DNA from: Albifimbria verrucaria
Lineage: Eukaryota > Ascomycota > Sordariomycetes > Hypocreales > Stachybotryaceae
Reading direction: 5' to 3'
Assembly: GCA_020081605.1 (NCBI GenBank)
Contig: JAHREC010000062.1
Span: forward strand, 558,001-622,000
Length of the DNA stretch: 64,000 nt
Shown here: positions 35,671 to 47,857 of the stretch, one piece after another
Position numbering within the stretch: position 1 is the stretch's first letter
How the letters are laid out: each line of letters opens with the position of its first letter
Notes under the pieces: model-generated
What the model was told of the DNA's origin: nothing
Databases searched by the model: none
The model's input: only the letters and a program-made list of their open reading frames with translations
Program-made: the position numbers and the translations under genes

Positions 35671-36833
35671 TTTGGCGGGTATGAATCGGAAACAGGAATG
35701 CTAGAGAGAGTAAATCAAGGTCGACTTGATGTAGGATGTGGAAGAGGGAAAAAGGAAAAAGACCGCAGTGGCAGGTTTGTAGCTCGAGATTGTAGGAGCT
35801 TTAGCTCAAAGCTGCGTGTTGCTGGATGGACGGGATGGTGGGGGCTGTTTCTAGTGGCTGCAGCGGCTGAAGGCGTGTTGCGACAAGCTCCCTACAGTGG
35901 TTCGCTCAGAGAGCCAGAGGCTCGCGCTCAATGCCCACAGCTACTAACCCTCAGCAAGCTAGAGGCAGCTAACTACAGAGTACAGGGAGCTTTGCTGCTA
36001 GGGTGGGAGGGAGCTGCACAATGGCCTGCATGAGGAGGGGCACCGTCCGCTGCAAGCTGCCCGGCGCTTCCAGGTACCCTCCCGCCCACCATGGCCGTCA
36101 AGATACCTCTGGCCTGCTGGTGACGTTGCCTGAGAGAAATAAAGCAGCTTTAGCTTGTCCGCTTTCGGCATCGCATTGCATCACAACTCGAGGCTCGAGA
36201 CCCAATGGCCTGACCATGATTGTCTCAAACCGCCTCGTAGCGTCAGAAACATGTCTGTGAGGTGGGTTGCATCTTAAAATAGCCGCGGTCGCTTCGGGGC
36301 GCTGGTTTCGAGATGGACAGTTATTTTTTTTACCGTTGAAGCCGGAGATGCCTAATTGCCTACATAGTACCGACATACGGACCGTCACAAGCAGTAGACT
36401 TAAGGTCGCTGAGACCATATTCGCAAAGAATGATCCAAGAGGCAGTAGCCGCTCATACCAGTAGCATTTCAAAGGGAAAAAATCCCAGATCGGTTGAGAA
36501 TTTATAATGTTTTAAATTGCTATGTTTCTTATGGACATGGTACCATACGTATAGCTTTCCCGATCCAGGCTGTAACATCCAGCTACAGTACTCTGGACCA
36601 GCCCATGCGATCCAAGACCAAAATGCATATCCAAGACTCCTCAAACACCAAGCAGAAATCAATGCTCCAGCGGAAACCCAAGCACTCAGAGCCACGGGCC
36701 GGGGCTACGCTCCTCGACGATGCAAACAGCATGCTGCGCAATATGCGTGAGTACAGGCAATCGTGCCAGCCAATTATCTACAGCCTCGTTTCCTCCGGGA
36801 AGACGTCTAGTCTAGAGTTCGATTCGGGTCGGT
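35671..36833. other. Intergenic: PGK1 promoter and 3' flank of the Mpv17-like gene
   Basis: 1.16 kb. The part next to PGK1 is its promoter. No other gene supported. Confidence 0.55.
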
Positions 36834-37621
36834 TTAATCGGAAGCGTTAGTCAAGGAAAGGTACGCGGTCCAGGCGATACCAATGGTGGAGACGAATGGC
36901 TACACAGTGGGCGTCAGTAAATGCTAGCTACATGGATCAAAGGCGCGTGGCTCTTACCAGCTGGAACTGCACCGGCATGAGGCGGAAGTTGACAATCTGC
37001 ACCGCCGGCCACACAACGTAGTTGGCCTTGAGCGTGGGGATGTACATGTCGCGCAGCTTGTGGCTCACAGCGCGACGTCCGCCACCCTCGGCGATGGTCA
37101 TGACGGTGAAGAAGACGCCCAGACCAAAGGGCGCAAAGATGAGCTGGTCAAAGGCAACGCGCTTCATGGCCGGGCCGAAGGCGCTCGTCTTGGTGATGGG
37201 GAAGACGGACGACAGGAACTTGAACCAGCGGAACTGCACGGGGCCATGCAGAAACCGTAGGCCATGAAACGAGTCAGTCGCTCGAAGTCGAAGGGCGGCG
37301 GCAGAGCCTTGGAGTCGGGGATCAGGTCGCGGTCGTACAGCGGGTTCTTGCGGTCGAGCTCGTGGATCTCGATGGCGATGCCGTCATCCTTGGTGACGCC
37401 GCCGGGCTTGCGGACGGCGCGCTCGCGGATGGCCGTGATGGACTGGGCGACGGTGTCGGCAATGCCACCGAGAACGGCGTTGGTGACCATCATGGTCATG
37501 ACTGGAGGGATTGAATGTCAGAATCGTTCAACGGCTGGATTGGGAAGCTGAGGGCGTGCGCACTCGGTCGCTCGTCATAGTACGAGTTGAACCTCGCGGT
37601 GAGCCTGGCGACGAGGGCCAT
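36834..37621 (-). CDS. Mpv17/PMP22-family membrane protein (Sym1-like)
   Basis: Exons 37621-37564, 37501-36958, 36899-36834 give MALVARLTARFNSYYDERP at the start, then MVTNAVLGGIADTVAQ, RLTRFMAYGFCMAP, VQFRWFKFLSSVFP, FDQLIFAPFGLGVFFTVM, YVVWPAVQIVNFRLMPVQFQLPFV and IGIAWTAYLSLTN. The W-P-x-x-Q-x-x-N-F and P-x-Q-x-R motifs define the family, which sits in the mitochondrial inner membrane or peroxisomes. A basic loop (KPGGVTKDDG and on) is inserted between the first and second helices. The exon sum is one base short of 223 codons; the missing base falls in the C run at 37240-37243 after MAP. Divergent from NMD3. Confidence 0.9.
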
Positions 37622-39338
37622 TTCGATGAAGAAGACGATGGTATGTAGGAGCGGCTACAGGACGAATCAACAAAGGTCAGCATGTATTCTCATTTGTAGG
37701 CGCCAGCGAGGTTGGTGATGGTTTCGTCGGAAAGATAAGCATGGTTCGTCGAAAGTGTGCTGGTCTTGGCGACTCAGGAGACCCGACAAAGGAAAAAGAG
37801 GCTAGGATGGAATGGACTGGGTATCGATTGTGGCATGGCAGGAATGGATTCAGGGAAGACGCACGATCCGACCGTAAATGTATTTCCCGTTGACCGCACG
37901 CACGACTCGTCGGCGAGTAAGTTCCCAGGACATGACGATGTAGGAAGAGGAGAAGGGAGGATTTCAGACAAGGGCGGATATGATATGTACTTGCTGGGGT
38001 GGGTTTGAGAAAATGCAAGTGTAAGCGATCAGGAGAATCAAAGTGTCCTGTCGATGGTCCTTGGAACTGGGAGAGAGTGGATCGCCAAAAATATGACGGC
38101 GGACAGATTAGAGAGGAGAAGAGGCGGAGAGACCCAGCAGGGGGCGCTAGGGCTGGGCTTGATGACGACACTGACACCGTCACTGTGTCGCCTGACTGAT
38201 GGTACAAAGCTCGCTGTACGGGGAGCCTAGGGGCCTTATCGGGGTGGGGGTGTGTACGCCTGTACAGCAGGTATGCGTACTAAGGTAGTGCAGGAGGTGC
38301 CTGTAGATTAGTAGAGCGAGTGCAGCGGACAGGAACTCCGGAATGTCTTGTCTTGGCTCCAAGATATCGCTGTCTGGGATGGCAAAGGACGAGGGAAAAT
38401 TAGACGGAAAAAAAGAAGACAAAAAGAAACAAGAAATTCAAAATGAGCAACATATCGGTTCATATACCGCCACAGCATTTGTTTCAACGACAAGCGACCT
38501 GCCCTTCCACGTAAGTGATTGGCGGTGGCATGGCACGGCTTGGCTCGAGGCGCCTGTGTTGGCTGGCATCCGACGTCGCTCGCTGCGCTGTAGCGTCCTG
38601 CACGCGCACGGTATATGTTGCAGCAGATGGCACTGTAAACCACGAGGCCTGGGGGTTGGCGTCAGCTCCTCCAGTGACAGACAGGCCTGCTATAGCTAGG
38701 CGCATGCAGATGCAGTTTAGCGGCGCAGATCCCCAGGACAGGATGCTTCGGATGCCGGGGTGCAAAGGGAATTTGCAGAATAATGGTTGGGATTTACAAG
38801 TTTATAAGGGAAAGAAATTGGCGATAAAGTGTATCTATAATAGAGAATAATGACTCGGATGTAACTTTTTTTCCCCGTCTTATATGAAGCCGCATACAGA
38901 GCATATCTGAGTTGCATCACATCTTCCACCACACCCTCGTGAGACAAACAATACATAAAAACTCGGTGCCCACACAGGGTCTCTGCTAGATGTGCATAAC
39001 TTACGTAAGTCATCCACTTGCTTTTTTCGACAAGTCCCTGACTTGACTTGACTGCTTACCTCATCAAGGGTCCTGCCTGGGCTTTGCCTGGCTGCCACAC
39101 AGCGCCACCTGGTGGGGCTTATCGGCTTTTCCACCGCCACACTTGGCGCCCGAATCTTAATCACCCCGCCATGGAATCATTATCAATCCTGCAAAAGTCC
39201 AAAATTTCTAAAAACCCCACGATAGACTGTTCCCAGTCAGAGTCATCGTCACCTCAACACCACCACTTTGACCTCTACCCTTCCCGTCCCGACAACACAG
39301 CACCGTATCTTCAACCATCTGTGTCTGTCACAACCATC
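37622..39338. promoter_or_regulatory. Divergent promoter region of the Mpv17-like gene and NMD3
   Basis: 1.7 kb between head-to-head genes. No coding region with any recognisable domain; CT/GA-rich patches near 37770-38200. Confidence 0.45.
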
Positions 39339-41181
39339 ATGGATCTGGACGCCCCCATGCCCATGGCCCCTACGGCCGGCGGCCCTCAGCGAACTGACGC
39401 TACGTACGTTTTGCCTCGTTCTCTTCTCCGCTCGACAGACCTGGGTCATCCAGCGTCGCGTGCTCACGTTCTCCTGTTGAACCACCGTGACTGACGCTTC
39501 TCTTTAGTATTCTCTGCTGCAACTGCGGCGCCCCTACCAACGGCCAGACCGGCGCCCTCTGCTACGACTGCGTCAAGCTCACCGTCGACCTCTCCCGAGA
39601 CATCCAGCGCGAGGCTGTCCTGCACTTCTGCCGCGACTGCGACCGCTGGCTGCTGCCCCCGCCACCTGGATCGTCGCCGCCCCGAATCCCGTGAGATGCT
39701 CGCCCTGTGCCTCAAGAAGCTCAAGGGCATGCAGAAGGTCCGCCTCGTCGACGCCTCCTTCATCTGGACCGAGCCGCACTCTCGTCGTATCAAGGTCAAG
39801 CTCACTGTCCAAGACTCCATCCCGGACGTCTCCGAGATCCTCGTCCAGCAGAGCTTCGAAATCACATACATGGTCCACACTCAGCAGTGCCCCGAGTGTG
39901 CCAAGTCCTTCACAGCCAACGTCTGGCGAGCTTGCGTGCAAGTCAGGCAAAGGTGCGTAGCCCGACCCATCTGGCGCGGCAACCGAAGCTGACCCTCCCT
40001 CATAGGTTCTCCACAAGCGAACTTTCCTCTTCCTCGAGCAGCTGGTCCTCAAGCACAACGCCCACCGAGACACCATCAACATCAAGGAAGTCAAGGACGG
40101 AATTGACTTTTACTTTGCGTATGCTGCACCCTTCTACCTTACCTGCATCTGTCGCTGACCAAAACTAGTCAGAGGAACCAGGCCGAAGCCTTTGTCAACT
40201 TCCTCGAGTCTGTAGTGCCTATCGAGGTCAAGTCCTCAAAAGCCATCATTTCCGAGGATGTGCACACCTCTACCAAGTCCTACAAGTTCAACTACTCGGT
40301 TCAGATCGTGCCCGTCTGCAAGGATGATCTTATCGCCATCCCCATCAAGCTCGCCAAGAAGATTGGCAACATCTCCCCTCTGTATGTTTTTTCTTCGTCC
40401 CTCCTCGGAAGCAGTTACTGATTTGTTGTAGGGTTCTGTGCAGCCGTATCGGCACTTCCGTGAACCTGTTGGATCCCCAGACTATGCAGACGGCGGAAGT
40501 CAGCTCTAAAGTCTACTGGCGCGCTCCTTCACATCCCTGGCTCAGGTCACGGATCTGGTCGAGTTCATTGTCATGGATATTGAGCACATCCACCAAAAGG
40601 GCAAGATGACTCTGGCAGAGGCTACCATTGCCCCGGCCTCCAACCTGGGCGTGACATACTTTGCCCGAACACACCTGGGTGGTCTCCTCCACCCCGGTGA
40701 CTCTGTCCTGGGCTACATGCTGACGGGCACCAACTTCAACAACGACGAGTTCAACGAGATTGAGCAGTCTCACACCTATGGCTCCACCATTCCTGATGTC
40801 ATCCTAGTTAAGAAGCACTACCCCAACCGTCGCAAGAACCGCCGCCGCAACTGGAAGCTCAAGCGCATGGCCAAGGACGAGGGCGAGCTGCTGCCCAAGG
40901 CGGCCGATCAGGAGCGCATGGACAAGGAGTACGAGATGTTCTTGCGCGATGTCGAGGAGGACGAGGAGCTGCGTGCCGCTCTGGCTCTGTACCGCACGCA
41001 GAAGAAGCCTACGGCGGCCGACGAGATGAGCGTTGCCGAGACCGATGCCGATGCCGAGGACGATGCGCCCAAGGTGAATATGGAGGAGCTGCTGGAAGAT
41101 CTGGAGGACCTGAATATCCGCGACAAGCAACCCGCGGGTGGTGCCCCGTTGCAGGAGGAGTCGATGGACGAGACGATCTAA
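39339..41181 (+). CDS. NMD3: Nmd3, 60S ribosomal subunit export adaptor
   Basis: Start MDLDAPMPMAPTAGG at 39339; introns at about 39403-39507, 39954-40005, 40119-40168 and 40382-40431. The N-terminal zinc-binding part has ILCCNCGAPT, ALCYDC, FCRDCDRW and QCPECAKSF. The middle has EILVQQSFEITYMVH, FLFLEQLVLKHNAH and KVYWRAPF. The acidic C-terminus carries the nuclear export region (EEDEELRAALALYR, MEELLEDLEDLN). Nmd3 binds pre-60S particles and recruits the exportin Crm1. The frame breaks near 39658, 39685, 39955 and 40530, each explained by one missing base, for example CCC TTC expected at APFTSLAQ. The last 200 codons read without a break. Confidence 0.92.
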
Positions 41182-42563
41182 GCCGGCGTCGCTGGCAGCA
41201 GAATAATGACGGTCAACGGTTTCATGCTTTGGGCAGTATTACGGAGTTTAAAATGCATCAACTATGCTTTGAGAGTTGTTTAAATGGGAATTGTGACTGC
41301 CAAATTTAGTGTTCCATCATGTGGTGCCTAGAATATTGTGACTGCAGTGCGGTGGCTGAGTGACACGATCATGATCACCTATGGTCATTCACTAATTTAG
41401 ATGATTTCATACATATTACATTCTATCATGTCAAATTAAACTTAAGAGCTTGTAAATTGTGATTGCTATTTCAGATACGAGCTAGGATTCGTTATTGATG
41501 GCATCCTCATGGCCATCATCAAATCATATCGAAGGATCCCATGCAACTACGCATGTGGCCATGTTTCCAATAATCGAGACTATTGTATCTTTCTACTTGA
41601 TTTCTACACTTTAATAAGTTTGGTTGATCATGTTATTAGTTTCTAGTAAACCATGCTGTTGCCCCAATTTGCACGTTAACATTCGATGTCGATTATACAT
41701 GCTACAGTGGGAAGGCATAAATTCCGCATATCTAGCGCAGATATCTCGGTGAAAAATTAAACAAATACCTAATAATAAACAACAAAAAGTGTAATAATAT
41801 AATAATAATATAATAATAAATTGACTGATTAATATATATATATCACAACTTCTTATACATAAAGCCCTTTAGCTGAATGAAAATCGCGGGGTGGGCGAAA
41901 CTTTTGCTATCCCACTGTAGTTCAACCTCCCGCTCGTTTCAAGCATGGTACCACCATTCACATACTATGAGATAGAATGACATGCATTCAAATGCCGGAA
42001 GGATCGGTAGGCTCTAATCTTCACCATCGAACAGGGCCGACTTGCTCTAAGGTCCAGATTGCATCATCAGTCTACTCATACAGGACGGCTTAGACATGAA
42101 TATGTCAAATTACACCACTATCCCTCTTCCTGATGACACATGATCTGTCTAAGTTCATTTTAATGGTAAAAGTGATTTTCCACCCACTTCAGGTCCTGTC
42201 TGTGTGCGAAGAAGATAACGAGGCAAAGCTACATACAGCAGTTACGAGGCATGAGAACTATTCTAGCAGAAGAAAGGCACCAAACTGCTTGAACAAGAGG
42301 GCTTTGCGCTCGTAAGGATCTTTTGGATTACAATTATCAAGATAGCCTATGGCGTACGAGTTTACGGCCGGAAATATAGCGCTTACATTCCACAATAGAA
42401 ATTACGGATAGTGTCAGTTTCGTGGCGTACATGCCTCGACATTTGGCATCACATGTCTGCTAACATACGGATCAAATTCTCAATGTTCTTTGCATTTAAC
42501 CATATTCACCCAGCATCCAACGCCATTAAATCATATAATTATATTTGACGGGTGGTGAATGGC
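41182..42563. other. AT-rich intergenic region
   Basis: 1.38 kb with no supported gene; marks the change from the GC-richer housekeeping block to the AT-richer right part. Confidence 0.55.
41760..41845. repeat. AAT/AATAAT microsatellite
   Basis: Imperfect AATAAT units followed by a short (TA)n run. Simple-sequence repeat without coding capacity. Confidence 0.8.
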
Positions 42564-43329
42564 CTACATCCAGATCTCGCCCAATACCTTCTTCTGCTTG
42601 TCCTCACCCACTTCGACCTCAAGATCCTTTGCGTGAACAATGAAACCCAACATACGGACCCAAGAGTCGGTGTTGTTCTTCCACCTGTGTACTGTCAGTC
42701 ATCTTCCTAAGTCCTAGCTGCATATCGGGATTTGACATACGAGTGCATCTCTCCACGTTGCACAATGAGATCGCCGACTTTCAGCTCGTTCTCCTCTGTC
42801 TCGTTGTATTGAGGCTTTCCATCGACTATGTTGAAGGCTCCCTTAGGAGTCACAAATGTGGGTGTGCCGCTGACCACGTACAGATAGTCGGTAGAAATTG
42901 TGCGGTGCTACAATGGGACGCAGTCAGCAATGGTCTTAGTCTACACATACACGCCTACCGGAATATGCACTTACCATGGGGTTTCGAATTCCGGTGCAAG
43001 GTCAAGGTAATAGACATTCGTGCCGCCAGGAGAGCAACACCGAAGTCGGGGTCAGTTACTGCCGGCAGTCTTTACATAGAAAGGGGTGGTCAGCGATCAA
43101 TCCTCCTGAGAACAGTTCCATGGTGGATGGTCACTACTCACGAGCCGGTGTTCGTGGGAGGAAACTCCTGGGTTCCGATGAACGTTCTCCTGACGTTTCC
43201 GCCAAAGCCCACGAGGGGCTCCAAGACCTCCTTCTTGTTCTCAACAGCCGGCTCCTCGAATCCTGCTGGCAGTGACAGGACATTGGATGAGATGATGCGG
43301 GTAACGTTGGGGAGGGGTTGAGCACTCAT
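42564..43329 (-). CDS. Cupin-domain protein
   Basis: Start MSAQPLPNVTRIISSN at 43329. The frame continues VRRTFIGTQEFPPTNTGS, an intron with acceptor near 43072, PAVTDPDFG, NVYYLDLAPEFETP, a second intron near 42973-42906, then MHRTISTDYLYVVSGTP, ELKVGDLIVQRGEMHSW and VRMLGFIVHAKDLEVEV. The H-x-T-x-x-x-D-Y-x-x-V-x-x-G and G-D-x-x-x-Q-R-x-x-x-H motifs are the two halves of a cupin barrel; the His residues may bind a metal. Similar small cupins occur as isomerases or lyases in fungal catabolic and polyketide gene sets; no substrate can be assigned. The frame breaks near 43030 and at the end of the second exon (CCCC run near 42976). Confidence 0.75.
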
Positions 43330-43668
43330 TTTGTCGTGTATAACTTGGATGAAGAATGTATAAGTGGAAAATTAAGAAGAAAGCTGAGGAGTGATGTGAG
43401 CAGTGTGTGTAAAGACTGAATTGCAAGAGAACATCTTCACGGGCCTAGATGGAGTATATATATGTCTAGATCTGCGCCATCAAACCTTCTATCCACAGCT
43501 ATCGTGATGACCCCGCCAGAACTCACGTTCATCTCAGAAGCTATCGTCTATTGCATCTCAAGTATCGTGACCAATGTTAGAGTACAGACCCCTGTAAGAA
43601 GTGTATAGTACTCTGTAGTTCCGGCTGACAAAGGCCGTGGTTTACTCGCGGGCCCGACGAAGGATCCA

Positions 43669-43940
43669 CGCTACCAATGGGGCTTGTCAGAAAAGGGTAA
43701 ATGATGCTTATCAGCTCGACGAATAGATACGTGAAGTTCCTCCGAATGGGTCGTCAAGTCTGCTATGCAAGCCCGTGTACTCCGTCGTGCTCCAGAATCA
43801 CTATGCTACAAATGAGGCTTGTCAGAAAAGGGAAAATGATGTTTATCAGCTAGACGAATAGATACGTGCAGTTACTCCGAATGGGTCGTCAAGTCTGCTA
43901 TGCAAGCCCATGTACTCCGTCGTGCTCCGGAATCACTTTG
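43669..43940. repeat. Direct tandem duplication, two units of about 136 bp
   Basis: Bases 43669-43804 and 43805-43940 are near-identical: both contain GGCTTGTCAGAAAAGGG, GAATAGATACGTG and CTCCGAATGGGTCGTCAAGT, and end in CTCCGTCGTGCTCC. About ten substitutions separate them. No open frame spans the pair. Confidence 0.85.
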
Positions 43941-45879
43941 CAAACTCCGGCCGATGTCCAATCAATCATCGGCAGAGCTCAGGAGCTTTGTCTGCGCTCC
44001 CTGCAGACCGGCGTCGAGATGCCGCTTTTACAGCCGAGACCGATGAGGTCAGCATCGTTGCATGGCTGTGCTAGCCGAATAGAGGGCTCTCATCGGGTTT
44101 GTCTAGAATCCTGTAGAAATTGGTAAGAGACAGTGTCCATGAATGCTTACCTCTAGCTACATCGGTTTGTGAAGCTCAAGATCAACCGCAGATTCAAGGT
44201 ACTGGGAGATTTGGTCTGTAGGGGGAACTAAACCCTAGTGGACTGAATTTTACCGCGATGCTATCGAACAGCTCAGCCACGGATCCACAAGGAATTGGCC
44301 TCGCTCAGTAGCAGCCTCTCTGTGCCCTCTTGCACTGTTGCCTGCGAATGGAGCCTGTATTGATCTCGTCGCTATCATTCGGCCATAGTGACACAGACTA
44401 TCATCATAACATTTTCATCACATAGACACTGCCTAGATGGGCAAGCGCTCGAAGCGGTGGCTAAGAAGCTGCTCCAAGACGCCCCAACAACTGCTCAAAA
44501 TAGCACGCTGGCCTCGGACTTTCGCTCCTTGAGTGGCGCCCCATGTCGCCATGGGAGAAGGCTGCAGCAGACCCCTGACACAGCAACGCCCCCAGCCCTA
44601 GCTACGTAGCAGTTTTTGGCGAGATGAGAGTCGCCTGATGGTTGGCTCCGCAAAGGCGATGGGGCACAGGCAAATCCCATTGACTAAGCAGCTCAATCAT
44701 TCGAAAACAGGGCGGTCTCAAGGGTCAGGTGTTCGACGTGTTGGTCGGTTCGCGATAGTGACCAGTAACAAGGGTTGGGTAGGACTCTGGAAATGAAAAC
44801 TGAGCCGCACAGAGTAGCAATGCAGCCTTGTCCCAAACAGATGAGGTTTTGCAATTCAAGAACTTGTTCCGGACTCGATTTGTTAGTTAACAATTCTGGT
44901 CAATGCTACTTTTTTAACTTATTGCGGCCGTGCCGTTTTTATCTCAGCCCGGGTTTTGTCCAATGTGCTGCTTGCATTGTGATGCATGCAACATCAACTT
45001 CTTGAGCTGAGCTTGGAGAGCTCGCGCCTCCTTGAATCAAACTCTGGCCAAGCAGGCTACAGGCCCATCTTGAAGGGGTTCCAAGCGCCACGAGGCAAGC
45101 CAATGGCATCCCGGTGCTCATCACCATCTGAGCCTCATCTCGTTGGCTTTAACGGTTGCTACCGTGGCCAACCCTTGCTGTTCCCTGCAACGACTAGGGC
45201 TATGCTTACGCCTGTGCTATTGCATGATGCATACTTCTGTTGGTACCTCGCCAACATGGTAAGCATGCTCCTTCCAGAAGGATGCCAGCCCCTTACATGA
45301 GTGTTTTGGCCTCAGAGCCCCTGCAAAGAGCGCATTTTTTCCTCGAATTATCAGCGTCACAATTATGAACCAACATGGGAGGCAACTCTTGAGATTGTGG
45401 ATATCATCCTTGGTAAAAAAAAAACAATTAATTAATTAATTAAAAATAAAGAAAAAAATACAAAAACCAGAGAAAATTTTGAGGGCAAATGTATACGCTT
45501 GATCATGGAAAAATCCAACGTAGGACGCATACATGAGTAACAGCGCTGCGGCTTCATCAGAAGAGAGCTCGTGGATGGCCTGTGTCACCCAAGGATCCAA
45601 TGAGCCGCGTGTGGAAAAGCGTAGGCCTGCTCCATAGCCGCCCTCATCTGAGCTTGGATAAAAAAGCCAACATCTGTTACGAGAAGCAGGCCCCTGTTCT
45701 TGGCACAAGTCAGCCTGGATGTAACTGCACAGCGTGAGCAGGAGGATAAATGAAATGACTGTCCCTCGGCCCCCGCGACAAGACGAACACTATTCTTTCA
45801 AGTTCGACTCAGCTCCTACTTTATCTCAATATTTGACTATTTTCTCATAGTTACCAATTATTCCTTACCAAAAATAGCA
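43941..45879. other. Gene-free stretch with AT low complexity
   Basis: 1.9 kb. Short frames only; none has a domain I recognise. A low-complexity A/T patch with repeated TTAA lies at 45415-45470. A decayed gene at 43930-44130 is possible (Cys-containing frame) but cannot be identified. Confidence 0.5.
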
Positions 45880-46509
45880 ATGCGCTCCTTTATTTTCTCT
45901 GCATCGGCACTGGTCGCTGCCAATGTAGCCGTCGCCAACATAATCCCGGTCATGACTGCTGCAGCCCACGACATCAAGACTGTCTATGAGGCTCCCCATC
46001 CCACGGCTTTTGCTCGCCGGGATGAGGATGACAAAGAAAACACTTTCACCGACATTAAGAGTTTGGAAAAGGAGGCATGTTCGCACTTGGTAGAGTTGTC
46101 GTTGATGATGGGTCCGCTTCCAGATCAGCAGCTGTTCGAGAATGTTAGAGGCACTGACGCATGTTCTGCGACCGTGCCTGCAACCCTATCGAACGAAATG
46201 AAAAGCTATGTCTCGGAGATGTCAGAGTGGTTCGAAACGATTGATGACAAGGCCGCCAAGACGACGGATTGTGGTATTGATGATTTCCGCATTACTCTCC
46301 ACATAGAAAACATGTGCACGGAAAGTTACACAGTCTTCTACACTGACAGTGACGAAAAAACTGTCACATCGGTGTATGAACCGTTTCCTACGATCAAGGA
46401 TAATGTCCTCCGCGTTGGCGACGACTCCGGTGCTTCGCCACGGAGCATTGGCATGATCAGGGCTACCGTCGCCCTGGCTGGTGTTGTCTCCATGATCCTC
46501 ACATTGTAG
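45880..46509 (+). CDS. Small secreted, probably GPI-anchored Cys-containing protein
   Basis: An intact 209-residue single-exon frame. The start MRSFIFSASALVAANVAVAN is a signal peptide; the end IRATVALAGVVSMILTL is a hydrophobic tail after a small-residue stretch (DDSGASPRS), the pattern of a GPI signal. The middle holds four cysteines (EACSHL, TDACSATV, TTDCGI, ENMCTES) and the segment MKSYVSEMSEWFE. This resembles the infection-structure-specific (DUF7735-like) secreted proteins of plant- and insect-associated fungi, by recognition only. It would sit on the cell wall or membrane surface; no function is known to me. A TATA-poor, AT-rich leader precedes it. Confidence 0.75.
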   Translation: MRSFIFSASALVAANVAVANIIPVMTAAAHDIKTVYEAPHPTAFARRDEDDKENTFTDIKSLEKEACSHLVELSLMMGPLPDQQLFENVRGTDACSATVPATLSNEMKSYVSEMSEWFETIDDKAAKTTDCGIDDFRITLHIENMCTESYTVFYTDSDEKTVTSVYEPFPTIKDNVLRVGDDSGASPRSIGMIRATVALAGVVSMILTL

Positions 46510-47857
46510 ATGGATCAAGTTTATTGGAGATTGAGTAGGCGACTGATTTGGGGAGAGTACTGTGCTTTTTTATACCACTATAGGCAATGGAGGGTCCTCA
46601 AACCTGGGGTTTATCATGATTGCTTCTCATTAGAATCACGTCAAGTGATATTATAGAATAATGATTTTTCAGTTCCATATTTTGTTTGGGTTCCTTGTGA
46701 TTCCTAAATGCATAAATGCTTGGCAGATCACATTCACGGCCACTCAAGACATGGTGTGAAGGGGAGGGCTTTACTGACCTAGTACCAATCAATACATCGA
46801 GATGACAGCAGCATTTTCGAGATTCTCCATTTTGACAATCACATACACAAACAGAATGAGTTGTCCGAGCAGATTCCTATATGTTTCTCCAACTGGTGCT
46901 ATCGGGCCCCTTGTATGAGTTACACACGTCTTACAATAATCAGCGTTTCATGATTAAAATAATGTAGTGTAACTGATCAGCAATATCCCTCGCAAGTGTT
47001 ACGTACGACAAGAGAAGCTAAGATTTACTTGCCATACGAAGAAATCATGGCCCATGCTTTAGCAGAGTAAAGTGCAATGCCAACCCATATTGATTTGTAT
47101 GTCAGCATCGGATATCTTCTGGTCTGGGTATCAGTGTACACTGACGTGAGGCATCGCAACCTAATCACAAGACAATGCAAAGGACAATGTGCTTTATTGT
47201 TGTAACCCAAGCCTTTTGCAGAGGAAGACAGCGGTACTCATAGAGGACAGTCTTTTTTCATTGAGATGCATCACACGCAGAAGCTGCAGAGGAATTTGTA
47301 CGCCTTCATTATAAAATCCAGTGCTGTATAACTATTACAAGCATTCCAGATGTGTCATACGAACTCATCTCCTCTGTTAATGGCCTGCGAGATAACTATA
47401 TAGTCTGCGATAGCTCAGGGAAATTCCATGCACCTATCAAGCTTATCCAGGTCTCGACGAGAATCTGCATTAGAGTCATCTGCAATCAATGAAAGCAAAA
47501 CAAATTTGTTTACCTCGTGAATGAAACTTTGCACATTGATTTAAAGTCCCTTGGCGGTCATGATCTTCATCATGTAGTGTGCCTTGCTACCCTATCACTC
47601 AATCACCACATCTGTTACCCATTCACGAACCAACCCGCTCTATAGGTGGTTTCACAAGCACGATCGTATCTATATATAGCGCCTTGAAATTCACTGGCAA
47701 CGTAGCTTTTGACTGTCAGCTCTTCCTTGGAGCATGGTACTGAATGGGGACTGACGATCCATCGTCATTACAGAACACCACACAAACGCAAATTTTGTTT
47801 AGAAATACTCGCCTATCACATACCTTTACTTTCAGAGGGCAGAGAATCTCTGGAGAA
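46510..47857. other. Intergenic, no gene seen
   Basis: 1.35 kb of AT-rich sequence without supported coding or RNA genes. Confidence 0.5.

Noticed and set aside
36150..36250. Peptide PLGLEPR on the minus strand, typical of translated tRNA
   Set aside because: No B-box with proper spacing and no cloverleaf.
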